DNA of 64,000 bases from Oscillospiraceae bacterium (GTDB lineage Bacteria; Bacillota; Clostridia; Oscillospirales; Acutalibacteraceae): the NCBI GenBank assembly GCA_031256825.1, contig JAIRPV010000035.1, forward strand, positions 1 to 64,000. The letters run 5' to 3'. Shown in pieces: positions 36,495-44,803 of this stretch. Both the position numbers and the translations under genes were made by a program. Position 1 is the first letter of the stretch; each line of letters starts with the position of its first letter. The notes under the pieces were generated by a model. That model saw only the letters and a list, made by a program, of their open reading frames with translations. It did not search any database and was not told the origin of the DNA.

Positions 36495-37115
36495 CTATTT
36501 CTTCTTTTGGAACAGCTTATTTTCTTTGTGCCGCAGCAGGCGCAAAATATTCGCCCGGTGCTGGAAAACGATGAGCAGACCCAGGGCAAGGCTCAGCCAA
36601 AACAGAGCGTTGGCCTGCCCCCCGTGCCACAATAGCGTCATAACCGGCAGCAGCACGCCGCAGGCAATGGACGCCAAAGACATATACTTCACCCCAAACA
36701 GAAGGAGGAAAAAGGGAATCAGCTCCAAAAAGAGCACCGGCGGCTGAAGAAAAAGCGTGACGCCCGCCGTGGTAGCAACGCCCTTTCCTCCCCTAAATTG
36801 GAAGAGCACGGGCCAGTTGTGGCCAATCACCACGCAAAGGGCGGCCAGGCACGGCCAAAAATCATCCAGGGTTCCCAGCGGCTGCGGCAGCAGCCAACGG
36901 GCTAGCGCAACCGCCGCCACCCCCTTGAGCGCGTCGAACACAAGCACAAGCACGCCCGCGGCCTTGCCCAGCACCCGGAAGGCGTTGGTCATGCCGGGGT
37001 TTTTGCTGCCCAGGGCGCGGATGTCTTTTTTGTAAAGCAGCTTCGAGAAGATAATGCCGGAATTAAAATTCCCCAGCAGATAAGCAATCAGGGGAACCAA
37101 TACTTTCATAAGCAA
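36495..37115 (-). CDS. plsY: glycerol-3-phosphate acyltransferase PlsY
   Basis: A 206-residue membrane protein with 5-6 hydrophobic segments. Motifs are GSKNPGMTN (about 36-44), GHNWPVLFQFRGGKGVATT (about 97-115) and the distal HRANILRLLRHKE. It transfers acyl from acyl-phosphate to glycerol-3-phosphate, the first committed step of phospholipid synthesis in most Firmicutes. The start is uncertain: TTG 37115 is 8 nt after GGGAGG, whereas ATG 37109 is 14 nt after it. The position before the activase gene with 9 nt between indicates an operon. Confidence 0.95.
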   Translation of the reverse strand: MLMKVLVPLIAYLLGNFNSGIIFSKLLYKKDIRALGSKNPGMTNAFRVLGKAAGVLVLVFDALKGVAAVALARWLLPQPLGTLDDFWPCLAALCVVIGHNWPVLFQFRGGKGVATTAGVTLFLQPPVLFLELIPFFLLLFGVKYMSLASIACGVLLPVMTLLWHGGQANALFWLSLALGLLIVFQHRANILRLLRHKENKLFQKKK

Positions 37116-37308
37116 AAATTTTTCCTCCCTCGTTTCCTAAAAAGAAGTATTTTTTGATTAGTCGGCTGCCTGCAAAAAAAACCTCTTTTATTGTATGAAG
37201 AAGTTGTAAATAAATCAAACAGCGCTTTGTAAAATTTTATAAAGCGCCCTGATTGGCGCAGATATGCGCGCCAATCAGGGCGTTGCGCCGGGGGAAGTGC
37301 AGGGCCTT

Positions 37309-37500
37309 TTACGCAAGACCCAGCAGCACGTCTGCGGAAACGCGATAAAACGCCGCCAGCTTAATGATGGTTTCCCGGTCCGGATACGTTCGCCCGCACT
37401 CCCATTGGCTTACAGCCGTTTGGTGCACGTGCAGCGCACAGGCCAGCTGTGCCTGGGTCAAGCCCTGCTTCTTACGCAATTCTTTCAGGATCATAGACAT
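37309..37500 (-). CDS. XRE-family helix-turn-helix regulator
   Basis: A 63-residue protein of the Cro/CI type. The HTH is residues 14-35 (LTQAQLACALHVHQTAVSQWE), followed by the typical GRTYPDRETIIKLAAFYRVSADVLLG. It lacks any sensor domain. AAGGAG precedes ATG 37500. It lies between the plsY operon and the phage-derived cassette and might regulate either; nothing in the sequence decides. Confidence 0.9.
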   Translation of the reverse strand: MSMILKELRKKQGLTQAQLACALHVHQTAVSQWECGRTYPDRETIIKLAAFYRVSADVLLGLA

Positions 37501-37621
37501 ATCGGTAACGCTCCTTACATTCTGTTATACCTATTATGTGCTCCACTTTTGGAACAGTCAAGTGACAATTCGTCATATCCCAAATATTGGGTCGAATGCT
37601 GAAATATTTTGCTAAATTCTG

Positions 37622-37650
37622 TTGACAAAGTGGTGTTCTGGTGCTAAGAT
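37622..37650 (+). promoter_or_regulatory. SigA-type promoter of the phage-derived cassette
   Basis: TTGACA (37622-37627), 17 nt, TAAGAT (37645-37650). Confidence 0.7.
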
Positions 37651-37718
37651 AATAGTGAAACTATTACCAAGGTAAAAAAAAGAAACTATATTGGTAATTT
37701 TAGGAAGGCGGAGATCGG

Positions 37719-38099
37719 ATGGAAAACCGGGCGGCGGTTGGGCTGGGACCATGGCTGCTGCAAAAGAGAGGAAGTGCCAACCGGCTTTCGCTGGATGCGA
37801 CGGCACAGCTGCTGGAGCACCAAAGTTTTGCGGCCTGGCAGGCGGAACAGCTGGAGGAAGAAGAGGCGGCGCGGATCTTCGCCCGTGTGTTTGACGAAGC
37901 ATGGGAGAGCGAACTGACGCCGCAGGAGCAGGCGGTGCTGCGTGGAATTTATTGGGACGGCAAGAGCGAAGCGGCCGTTGCCAGAGCGCTGGGGCTGCAC
38001 CACTCCACCGTAAAACGCTGCCGCGAGCGTGCGCAGGGCAAACTCGAGCGCGGGCTGCGCTACGTGCTGCGATACCGGGAACTGGCCGCAAGGAGCTGA
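37719..38099 (+). CDS. sigma-70 region-4-like HTH protein
   Basis: A 126-residue protein. The C-terminal half (about 65-118) is a sigma-70 region 4 helix-turn-helix: ELTPQEQAVLRGIYWDGKSEAAVARALGLHHSTVKRCRERA. The N-terminal half has no sigma region 2 motif and is mostly charged helices. Short region-4-only proteins in phages act as late-gene activators or as sigma-like factors. It heads a five-gene run with tail, lysin and holin genes, so it may control that run. GGAAGG precedes ATG 37719. Confidence 0.75.
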   Translation: MENRAAVGLGPWLLQKRGSANRLSLDATAQLLEHQSFAAWQAEQLEEEEAARIFARVFDEAWESELTPQEQAVLRGIYWDGKSEAAVARALGLHHSTVKRCRERAQGKLERGLRYVLRYRELAARS

Positions 38100-38145
38100 A
38101 TGAACAAAAACATAAACCAAGCGCAAAGAAAGGATGGAGAGGGCA

Positions 38146-38421
38146 ATGACGGACAAGACGACATTGGAAGAATTGGGAGCCCAGTACGCGGCGGAAGCGG
38201 ACAATCTGGAAGCGATGATCTTCGCGTGCAAAGAACGCAGACGCTTCGCTATACAGGGCGGCAACAGCGCCGAAGCCAACCGGCTTGAGCAGCTGATGGA
38301 GCTGCATGCGCAGCAGCGCAACGACTTGCTTCGGCTCTCGGTCTGGCTGCGGCATTACTACGGGGAAAGCAAAACGGAAGGAGGCGGCAGGCATGCGGGT
38401 TGTTACGGTTGTATTGCGTGA
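38146..38421 (+). CDS. small phage-cassette protein of unknown function
   Basis: A 91-residue helical protein with heptad-like charge (LEELGAQYAAEADNLEAMI, NRLEQLMELHAQQRNDLLR), probably a coiled coil. The stretch after residue 75 overlaps the start of the tail gene by 29 nt. I use ATG 38146, which has GGAGAGG upstream; ATG 38134 is the alternative. No family is recognised. Confidence 0.6.
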   Translation: MTDKTTLEELGAQYAAEADNLEAMIFACKERRRFAIQGGNSAEANRLEQLMELHAQQRNDLLRLSVWLRHYYGESKTEGGGRHAGCYGCIA

Positions 38422-40594
38422 GGACGAAAGCGCCCTGGTAACCCCGGCGCGCGTTTATATGGGGGAGCACCGAGCAGTTCGAATGGAAATCACATTGCCG
38501 CAGCGGCTGCGGGAAGGGTTCGATTACTACACCATCGCGTTCGATGTCATGGGCGCCGGGCGGCGGGTTCCCATGGGGAATATTTACGCGGCACAAGAAA
38601 GCTCCGCAGAAGGGATGGCCTGGATGCAGGATGGCGTAATCACCTGCGACCTGCCGGACAGCCTGACCCAATGCTCTTTTTTGCGCGCGCAGGTGGAAGC
38701 GCATCAAGAGGAAGACGGGCGCTGCGTGAAGCTGGAGAAATCAGCGCCGTTTGTGCTGGCGTTCGAAGACTCCATCGCGGGGGAAGGCGACGCTCTTTCC
38801 GCTTTTGCGCTCGGGCATATGAACGAGCTGATGGCGCAGCTGCACGAACTGCGCGCCACATTGCGAATGAAGGTGGAGGGCGCGGATGAGGTGGTAGACG
38901 GCCTGCTGGAACAGGCGGGCACAGAAATTGCGCAGGCGCGCGATCAGGCCGTCGCAACCGTTCAACAGGCCGTGGCTGCGGCGCAGGGCACAGCCAGCCA
39001 GGCGGCAAACGCCGCGGCGCAGTCGGCCGCGCTGGCGGGGCAAAAGGCAACCGACGCGCAAACCGCCGCAAACCGCGCGGAAACCGCGGCGCTCAACGCC
39101 GCCAACAACGCAAACGCCGCCATACAGGCGGCGGTGTCGCAGGCCGCTTCGCAGGTGCAAACCGCATCCGCGCAAGCCCTCGGCACTCTCAACAGCGCGG
39201 CCATCAAGGCCATTGCTGACGTCAACGGCAGCGCCTCTCAGGCTGCGGTTGACCTTAACAGTACGGCTTCCCAGGCCGTTGCTGATATCCAGGCGTCGGC
39301 AGCCCTCGCCGTGAATGAGGTGCAAACAACCGCCGGGCAGGCCGTGAGCGTGGCCCAGAGCGCGGCCAGCCGCGCGGAAACTGCGGCGGCGCAGGCGCAG
39401 GGCATTGTTGACGATTCTGCGGCGGCGGCAGCGGCCCAGGCGGCGGAAGCGGTGCGGGACGAAGTTGGGCAATCGGCGGGCGAAGCCGCAGCGGCAGCGG
39501 CCCTGGCGGAGGATGCGGCCAGCCGCGCGGAAACAGCGGCAACACAGGCACAGGGCATTGTTGACAATTCTGTGGCAGCGGCGGCAGCGGCGGCAGCGGC
39601 CCAGGCGGCGGAAGCGGTGCGGGACGAAGTTGGGCAATCGGCAGGCGAAGCCGCAGCGGCGGCGGCTCATGCGGAGGATGCGGCCAGCCGCGCGGAAACC
39701 GCGGCGGCACAGGCGCAGGATTTGGTGCTCAACGCGGCGGAAGAGCTAGCGTCCGGCGCCCTCGGCGGCGCCCCCGGCCTGGTGCGCTGCCGCCTGCTGG
39801 CCGAAGGCGAAGATTATAGCCGCAGCGGCGGCCTGATGGAGTACGAGGAGGAGGTTTGCGGGCAAACCTTCACCGTCTTTGCGTATCAGCCCATTTCCGT
39901 GCAGGCCGGAGCCCCGCAGACATATTCCGTGCCGGCCACCCTCGATCTGAACCATTTGACCAGCCAGAACTTCCCCTGCATTGACCCAACATGCCTGATG
40001 CTGACCGCGTCGGACTATGTCGCGCAGTTTGTGAAGGTCGAAAGCGGCGCGGTTTCCGGCAGCTTTGAGGCTGGGTTTACGCTTGCCGCAACGCTGCTGC
40101 TGACCGACAGCGCCGGCCAGAGCGCCCGTATGGAATTGACGGCGGCGCTTAACGCGTCGTCGCAGAACGGCGCTTTGGAGATGACCGTCACCCCTTTGTT
40201 CGGGCAGGGCGAGATGACCTTCGTGCTTTACGCCATAAAAGCCGGAATCGCGCCCCATCCCGAACCGCGAAGCGGATATGCTATCACATTGGATTTTGCG
40301 CAGCCTGTTGGCCCAATGGACGAGTTCGCAATGGTATTTCGTTCTCATATGGTCGGCGACGGCACGAAGCAGCTGATCAAGATAGCGCGCAGCGCCAGCA
40401 CCGCCGTCATCAGCCTGTCGCCCGATTCTGACGGGCAGAACCTGCCCGCCCTTTGGGACGGCGACACGCTGCAACTGGTTCTGCAACCGGGCGCGGACGC
40501 GGCCACAGCGATGGTGCTCGACGCGCAAATGCAAAACCTGATTGTGGAGCAAGTGATCAAAAAAGAAGTCATGGGAGGGAATGGCAATGGCTAA
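38393..40594 (+). CDS. phage tail/baseplate (BppU-like) protein with Ala-rich coiled-coil repeats
   Basis: A 733-residue protein starting at ATG 38393 (GGAGG 7 nt upstream). The first 130 residues (EHRAVRMEITLPQ, DYYTIAFDV..., SLTQCSFLRAQVE) resemble the N-terminal domain of phage baseplate upper proteins. Residues about 165-450 are an Ala/Glu-rich coiled coil with near-identical tandem repeats, typical of trimeric tail fibres. The last 280 residues form a beta-rich distal domain with no recognised binding motif. It would be the receptor-binding or baseplate component. The stop overlaps the lysin start by 8 nt. Confidence 0.65.
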   Translation: MRVVTVVLREDESALVTPARVYMGEHRAVRMEITLPQRLREGFDYYTIAFDVMGAGRRVPMGNIYAAQESSAEGMAWMQDGVITCDLPDSLTQCSFLRAQVEAHQEEDGRCVKLEKSAPFVLAFEDSIAGEGDALSAFALGHMNELMAQLHELRATLRMKVEGADEVVDGLLEQAGTEIAQARDQAVATVQQAVAAAQGTASQAANAAAQSAALAGQKATDAQTAANRAETAALNAANNANAAIQAAVSQAASQVQTASAQALGTLNSAAIKAIADVNGSASQAAVDLNSTASQAVADIQASAALAVNEVQTTAGQAVSVAQSAASRAETAAAQAQGIVDDSAAAAAAQAAEAVRDEVGQSAGEAAAAAALAEDAASRAETAATQAQGIVDNSVAAAAAAAAAQAAEAVRDEVGQSAGEAAAAAAHAEDAASRAETAAAQAQDLVLNAAEELASGALGGAPGLVRCRLLAEGEDYSRSGGLMEYEEEVCGQTFTVFAYQPISVQAGAPQTYSVPATLDLNHLTSQNFPCIDPTCLMLTASDYVAQFVKVESGAVSGSFEAGFTLAATLLLTDSAGQSARMELTAALNASSQNGALEMTVTPLFGQGEMTFVLYAIKAGIAPHPEPRSGYAITLDFAQPVGPMDEFAMVFRSHMVGDGTKQLIKIARSASTAVISLSPDSDGQNLPALWDGDTLQLVLQPGADAATAMVLDAQMQNLIVEQVIKKEVMGGNGNG
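39374..39744 (+). repeat. tandem 153/165-bp in-frame repeats in the tail gene
   Basis: Copies beginning GCGGAAAC start at 39374, 39527 and 39692, spaced 153 and 165 bp, both multiples of three. They are nearly identical (e.g. GCGGTGCGGGACGAAGTTGG recurs), and the second unit has a 12-bp GCAGCGGCG insertion. This suggests recent expansion and fibre-length variation. Confidence 0.75.
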
Positions 40595-41135
40595 AACCGC
40601 CGCAGGGCTGCTGGCCCACTGCAAGGCGCAGTTGGGACAGCTCTATTGGTACGGCACGTTTGGGCAGGCGCCCACGCTGAACCTGCTCAACCAAAAGCGC
40701 GCGCAATATCCCGAGCGCATCACCGCCGCGCGGTACGACTACGCAAAAAAGCACCATGTTGGGCTGCCAAACACGCGCGTGTTCGACTGCGCGGGGCTGA
40801 TCAAGTCCTACTGGATGATGGACAGCCCCACCGCAAAGCCAAAATACATCGCGGCCTACGACAAGAGCGCCAACGGGCTGAAGGCCTGCTGCGCTTTGAA
40901 AGGGCCAATTTCTAAGCTGCCCGAACAGCCCGGCCTGCTGGTGTTTATGGACGGGCACGTTGGGATTTACATCGGCGGCGGAAAGGTCGTCGAGGCCCGG
41001 GGCTTTGACTATGGCGTGGTAGAAACGAACCTGAAGGCGCGGCCATGGTTGGAGTGGGGCGCGCTGAGCTGGCTGGAAAACGAACCCAAAACAGAGAAGG
41101 AGGAAACGTGCAAATGCGATTGCTGCAAGAAATAG
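40587..41135 (+). CDS. NlpC/P60-type peptidoglycan endopeptidase (phage endolysin)
   Basis: A 182-residue protein. The catalytic Cys68 is in RVFDCAGLI and His124 is in MDGHVGIYIGG, the NlpC/P60 arrangement. These enzymes cleave D-Glu to DAP bonds in cell wall peptides. No signal peptide is present, so export would require the holin that follows. The C-terminal tail is Cys-rich (CKCDCCKK). I use ATG 40587, because GGGAGGG lies 7 nt upstream; ATG 40581 would leave a spacing of only 1 nt. Confidence 0.8.
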   Translation: MAKTAAGLLAHCKAQLGQLYWYGTFGQAPTLNLLNQKRAQYPERITAARYDYAKKHHVGLPNTRVFDCAGLIKSYWMMDSPTAKPKYIAAYDKSANGLKACCALKGPISKLPEQPGLLVFMDGHVGIYIGGGKVVEARGFDYGVVETNLKARPWLEWGALSWLENEPKTEKEETCKCDCCKK

Positions 41136-41494
41136 AATGGGCCCAATGGGCCAACCTGATCACAAATATCGCGGCGCTGGCGTTGTTCCTGGCGGGGCTT
41201 GGGGTTGCCGCCTGGCGGCTGCACCGCGAAAAGCAGGGCGCCGCGCGCGAAGAACTGGACAGCATTGAAAAAGCGCGCGCAACGCTGGCAACGCTGCTCA
41301 ATGCCGCCGTCGGCGGGCTGGTGAGCAACGCGGAGGCCATTTGGGGGCCAGGCACCGGAACCATCAAAAAATCCGCCGTGATAGCGGAGCTTTTGCGGCT
41401 GCTGCCGGAACAATACCGCACGCTGTTCGACGCGGACGCGCTGGGCGCGCTGGTAGAAAACGGGCTGCGGACACTCAAAGAGAAAAAATCATAG
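41114..41494 (+). CDS. holin-like membrane protein
   Basis: A 126-residue protein with one clear transmembrane helix (about 16-36, ITNIAALALFLAGLGVAAWRL) and a charged helical C-terminus. The size, single N-terminal helix and position directly after an endolysin fit a phage holin (LL-H-like). Start ATG 41114 follows AAGGAGG by 10 nt; GTG 41108 is possible. It overlaps the lysin by 22 nt and is followed by a terminator, ending the cassette. Confidence 0.65.
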   Translation: MRLLQEIEWAQWANLITNIAALALFLAGLGVAAWRLHREKQGAAREELDSIEKARATLATLLNAAVGGLVSNAEAIWGPGTGTIKKSAVIAELLRLLPEQYRTLFDADALGALVENGLRTLKEKKS

Positions 41495-41502
41495 ACACAG
41501 CA

Positions 41503-41530
41503 GGGAGCGCCGGGTTGCGCTCCCTTTTTT
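41503..41530 (+). terminator. intrinsic terminator of the phage-derived cassette
   Basis: GGGAGCGC and GCGCTCCC (41503-41510/41517-41524) with 6-nt loop, then TTTTTT. Confidence 0.92.
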
Positions 41531-41661
41531 GCCGTTTGGCGCCTGAGAAGGCGGCCGCGGACGAAAAAGATCCGTATACTCGTCTAAAAGTGTGAATTTT
41601 AAATTCTACAGGATTGCACTCACCGCATACAAATAAAAGAAGAACAAGAGGGGGTGGGCGC

Positions 41662-42969
41662 ATGCGCACGCTGCGGAAAGGCGACAGCGGGGCAGACGTG
41701 GAATTGTTGCAGACGGGGCTGAGACGGGCAACGGGGGTTCCGCAAGTTCCCGACGGGCAGTTCGGTTCCAATACCAAAGAAACGATCCTGCGCTGGCAAC
41801 AGGCGCAGGCGCTTGCCGTTGACGGTATTGTTGGGCCGCGCACCTGGGAAACGCTGCTGCCGTTCCTGCGTGGCTACACACTGCACGAATATCAGTCCGA
41901 CGACACCTTTTTGGCGCTCGCCGTGCAGTATGACAGCACGCCCGGAGCAATTGCCGCGGCAAACCCGGAGCCGAACCAGCTGCGGCCCGGCGAACAAATT
42001 GTGATCCCTTATAACAGGCTCGTTGTGCCAACGGATATCCGCTGGTGCTCCAGTTTGCTGGAACTCGTGCTCGACGGCATTGCAAAGCGCTTTCCGTTTG
42101 TGGAAATCAGCTCCATCGGCCGCAGCGTGCTGGGTCATCCAATCTGGCAGGCCAGCATCGGCACAGGTCCCGTGCGCGTTGGCTACAATGCCGCGCACCA
42201 CGCCAACGAGTGGATCACAACCCCTGTTTTGATGAAATTCCTTGAACAATACGCCAGCGGCGTGGCGCACGGGGGCAATGTTGGCGGGGTAGAATACGAA
42301 CGGCTGTTCCGGCATTATACGCTGGATATTGTTCCTATGGTCAACCCGGATGCCGTGGATCTGGTGACGGGCGCGCTGGGCAAAGAAACGGCGGCTTACC
42401 GGATGTGCAAAGAAATTGCCGACGGATTCCCCGATATCCCCTTCCCGGAGGGCTGGAAGGCCAACATTGAGGGCGTTGACCTGAACTTGCAGTATCCTGC
42501 GGGCTGGGAAAAAGCCCGGCAGCTGAAATACGCCCGGGGGTTCAACCGCCCCGCCCCGCGCGATTATGTTGGCCCCGCGCCTTTGTCGGCCCCCGAATCC
42601 GCCGCCATGCACCAGCGCGCCCTGCAAGCCGATTACCAGCTCATCCTCGCCTACCACACGCAAGGCAAACTCATCTACTGGAAATATAACGACTACAACC
42701 CCGCCGGATCCGCGGAACTGGCCCGGCGCATGCAGTCGGTCAGCAGTTACCTCCCGGCGGAAACCCCCGATTACTCCAGCAGCGCGGGCTATAAAGACTG
42801 GTTTATCCAGCAATATAACCGGCCGGGCTACACCATTGAGGCAGGCCAGGGCAAAAACCCCCTGCCGCTGAAGCAATTCGACCAGATCTACAACGACAAC
42901 TTCGGCATTTTGCTGCTGGGCATGATTGGGCTGGATGGCGAGGCGGACTCCCTCGGCGCCCTCCCGTGA
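41662..42969 (+). CDS. M14 gamma-D-glutamyl-meso-diaminopimelate peptidase with PG-binding and LysM domains
   Basis: A 435-residue protein. Residues 1-70 form a peptidoglycan-binding domain (LRKGDSGADVELLQTGL, DGQFGSNTKETILRWQQ, DGIVGPRTWE). A LysM domain spans about 73-118 (YTLHEYQSDDTFLALAVQYDSTPGAIAAANP). The zinc carboxypeptidase domain follows, with HHANEW (H180, E183), YHTQGK (H332) and E393 in YTIEAGQG. The architecture is that of endopeptidase I of Lysinibacillus sphaericus and YqgT of Bacillus, which cut the gamma-D-Glu to DAP bond. No signal peptide is seen, as in spore-associated members. GAGGGGG precedes ATG 41662. It stands alone between two terminators. Confidence 0.9.
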   Translation: MRTLRKGDSGADVELLQTGLRRATGVPQVPDGQFGSNTKETILRWQQAQALAVDGIVGPRTWETLLPFLRGYTLHEYQSDDTFLALAVQYDSTPGAIAAANPEPNQLRPGEQIVIPYNRLVVPTDIRWCSSLLELVLDGIAKRFPFVEISSIGRSVLGHPIWQASIGTGPVRVGYNAAHHANEWITTPVLMKFLEQYASGVAHGGNVGGVEYERLFRHYTLDIVPMVNPDAVDLVTGALGKETAAYRMCKEIADGFPDIPFPEGWKANIEGVDLNLQYPAGWEKARQLKYARGFNRPAPRDYVGPAPLSAPESAAMHQRALQADYQLILAYHTQGKLIYWKYNDYNPAGSAELARRMQSVSSYLPAETPDYSSSAGYKDWFIQQYNRPGYTIEAGQGKNPLPLKQFDQIYNDNFGILLLGMIGLDGEADSLGALP

Positions 42970-42985
42970 CGCCCTTATATTTGAA

Positions 42986-43019
42986 TCCCTCCCGGGCAAA
43001 CTAGCCGGGAGGGATTTTT
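42986..43019 (+). terminator. intrinsic terminator after the M14 peptidase gene
   Basis: TCCCTCCCGG and CCGGGAGGGA flank a 9-nt loop, followed by TTTTT. Confidence 0.9.
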
Positions 43020-43043
43020 ATTTTCAGTAGAAAGGGCATTCCC

Positions 43044-43544
43044 ATGTTGATTACGATCATCCGCCTGGTGATCCTCTATTGCATGATTACGCTGGCCATC
43101 CGCCTGATGGGCAAACGGCAGGTGGGCGAATTGCAGCCCACAGAACTTGTTGTTACCATCTTGCTTTCTGAACTGGTAGCGATCCCCATTCAGGATAACT
43201 CCCTGCCCATGGCAACTTCGCTGATTTCCGGCGCAACGCTGATCAGCCTGGAAATCATTTTTTCGGTCATCTCGCTCAAAAGCAAACGATTCCGCGAACT
43301 GACGCAGGGCACTTCGATCCCGGTGATTGTCAAAGGCAAGCTCGACACAAACCAGCTCAACAACCTGCGCATTTCGCTCGACGATTTGCTCGAAGCCCTG
43401 CGCCAAAAAGACGTATTCGACGTCACGCAGGTTGACACCTGCATTGTGGAAACCAACGGGCAAATCAGCGTGCTGCTCAAACCGGAGTTCCAGCCGATGG
43501 AAAAAGGAAAAAAACAAAGCGGAAAGCGAGGCCAAAGCCTATGA
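43044..43544 (+). CDS. DUF421 (YetF/YrbG-like) membrane protein
   Basis: A 166-residue protein with three N-terminal hydrophobic segments (about 1-80) and a small cytoplasmic domain (about 90-155). The pattern RLMGKRQVGELQPTELVVTILLSE and DDLLEALRQKDVFDVTQVDTCIVETNGQISVLLK is DUF421. The family is common in endospore formers; some Bacillus paralogues affect spore germination or membrane assembly, but the biochemical role is undefined. The GTG/ATG start at 43044 follows GAAAGG. It overlaps the next gene (DUF4363) by 4 nt, a pairing seen across Clostridia. Confidence 0.9.
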   Translation: MLITIIRLVILYCMITLAIRLMGKRQVGELQPTELVVTILLSELVAIPIQDNSLPMATSLISGATLISLEIIFSVISLKSKRFRELTQGTSIPVIVKGKLDTNQLNNLRISLDDLLEALRQKDVFDVTQVDTCIVETNGQISVLLKPEFQPMEKGKKQSGKRGQSL

Positions 43545-43918
43545 AAACCCGTCTGATTGCCTCAATCTGTTTGCTGGCGGCATGCCTGGGCGCCGCGCTT
43601 TTTTGTGTGTTTCACTCCCGCCGCTGCGCCAAAGAGCTTTCCGGAAGCCTGGAGGCCGCGCTTTCCGCCGCCGCGCAAAAAGAAGGCTGGCCCGCCGCCA
43701 CGGAAGAAGTGCTGCGCCTTTGGGAGCGCGACAAAAATTTTTATCATATTCTTTTGCCGCACGCCAACCTCAACGAGCTGGAATGGGCGCTGGGTTCCCT
43801 GCCGGAATTCCTTGCCCGGCAAGACAGGGCGATGTTCATCGAACAATGCGTGCGCGGCATGCAGTGCGTCAAAACCATCCGGGAAATGGAGATCCCCAGC
43901 TGGGGGAATATCTTTTAG
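43541..43918 (+). CDS. DUF4363-family membrane-anchored protein
   Basis: A 125-residue protein with a signal or anchor segment (about 5-25, LIASICLLAACLGAALFCVF) and a helical external domain containing WPAATEEVLRLWERDKNFYHILLPHANLNELEWALGSLPE. This matches DUF4363, which co-occurs with DUF421. Function is unknown. The ATG overlaps the DUF421 stop (ATGA) so the pair is translationally coupled. Confidence 0.85.
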   Translation: MKTRLIASICLLAACLGAALFCVFHSRRCAKELSGSLEAALSAAAQKEGWPAATEEVLRLWERDKNFYHILLPHANLNELEWALGSLPEFLARQDRAMFIEQCVRGMQCVKTIREMEIPSWGNIF

Positions 43919-43925
43919 CCAAACG

Positions 43926-44801
43926 TTAAGGGGAAAAAGCTTCCAGCTTTGCTTGCAGCGCCCGCAGCTCCGGCTCTGTGATGGGGAACTTGCGCCGGGC
44001 AAAGTTGCGGCGCAGCATCTCCCACGCAACCAGATCCGGGGCCTGGGCGGCCTGCGCGCCCATGGTTTCGATCACCTGCCGCTGCGCCGCATCCCACATG
44101 CTCAGCAGCATTGCGCGGCCCAATTGCGGCAGCAAACCCCGCACCGAGCGCTGTGCAAAGTTCAGCGCGGAAAAGCGCAGTTCAAGCGCCGCGGGGGCGC
44201 AAACAAAATCGACGAACGCGCCGCACAGTTCCGGGGGCGCGGCGTCGCGGCCCAGCCGGAACAAAAAACCATCCGGCGGCAGTTCCCCTGTGCCCGCGAT
44301 AAAACTGAGAAACCGCAAGTGCTGCGGCGCGACGGCATTTTCGAGCAAATCGCGCAGGATCGCCATGGCCAGTTCCCGCTGATCTTCGCCGATTTTGCAG
44401 CGCAGCGCGCTGCCCGGGTCGCCGGCGCAGACCAAAAACGCCGCGTCACGCAGGGCTTCGGCAAAGCGCGGATCGGCGGGGGGCGGCGCTTCGGGCAGCA
44501 GCTGCGGCGCCGCAAGTTCCGCCCAGGCGCGCCCGTGGCGGCTCAGATCGGCCGCGCGCAGGGAATATGCCCAGCCGCCGTCGCACGCGCTGATCGTGCA
44601 AAACACCACGTGCCTGCCCGTTGGCAGATAAACAACGCCCCAGGGCGCGGCCTCTGTTTTTGCAATTCCATCGCGCAGGATGTCCAGCGCCATGCCCAGC
44701 GGCCCGGCCTCGTCTTCGCCCAGCAGCGCCGCCAGACGGGCCGCATCCGCCGCGCCGCGCGGTTCGCGCAGCCGGATCGCATCGGAGAACGGAATGGGCA
44801 T
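43926..44801 (-). CDS. hypothetical protein paired with the membrane protein at 44804
   Basis: A 291-residue soluble protein of unknown family, start ATG 44801 (GGAGG 9 nt upstream). It contains ALGMALDILRDGIAKTE-like helices and two beta-rich regions (TGRHVVFCTISACDGGWAYSLR, PDGFLFRLGRD), with no catalytic motif evident. The upstream gene ends only 2 nt before it, so the two are translationally coupled and presumably act together. It faces the DUF4363 gene convergently with 7 bp between. I do not recognise the family. Confidence 0.65.
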   Translation of the reverse strand: MPIPFSDAIRLREPRGAADAARLAALLGEDEAGPLGMALDILRDGIAKTEAAPWGVVYLPTGRHVVFCTISACDGGWAYSLRAADLSRHGRAWAELAAPQLLPEAPPPADPRFAEALRDAAFLVCAGDPGSALRCKIGEDQRELAMAILRDLLENAVAPQHLRFLSFIAGTGELPPDGFLFRLGRDAAPPELCGAFVDFVCAPAALELRFSALNFAQRSVRGLLPQLGRAMLLSMWDAAQRQVIETMGAQAAQAPDLVAWEMLRRNFARRKFPITEPELRALQAKLEAFSP

Positions 44802-44803
44802 GC

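Noticed and set aside
37719..41494. Complete prophage
   Set aside because: No integrase, terminase, portal, capsid or replication genes are visible.
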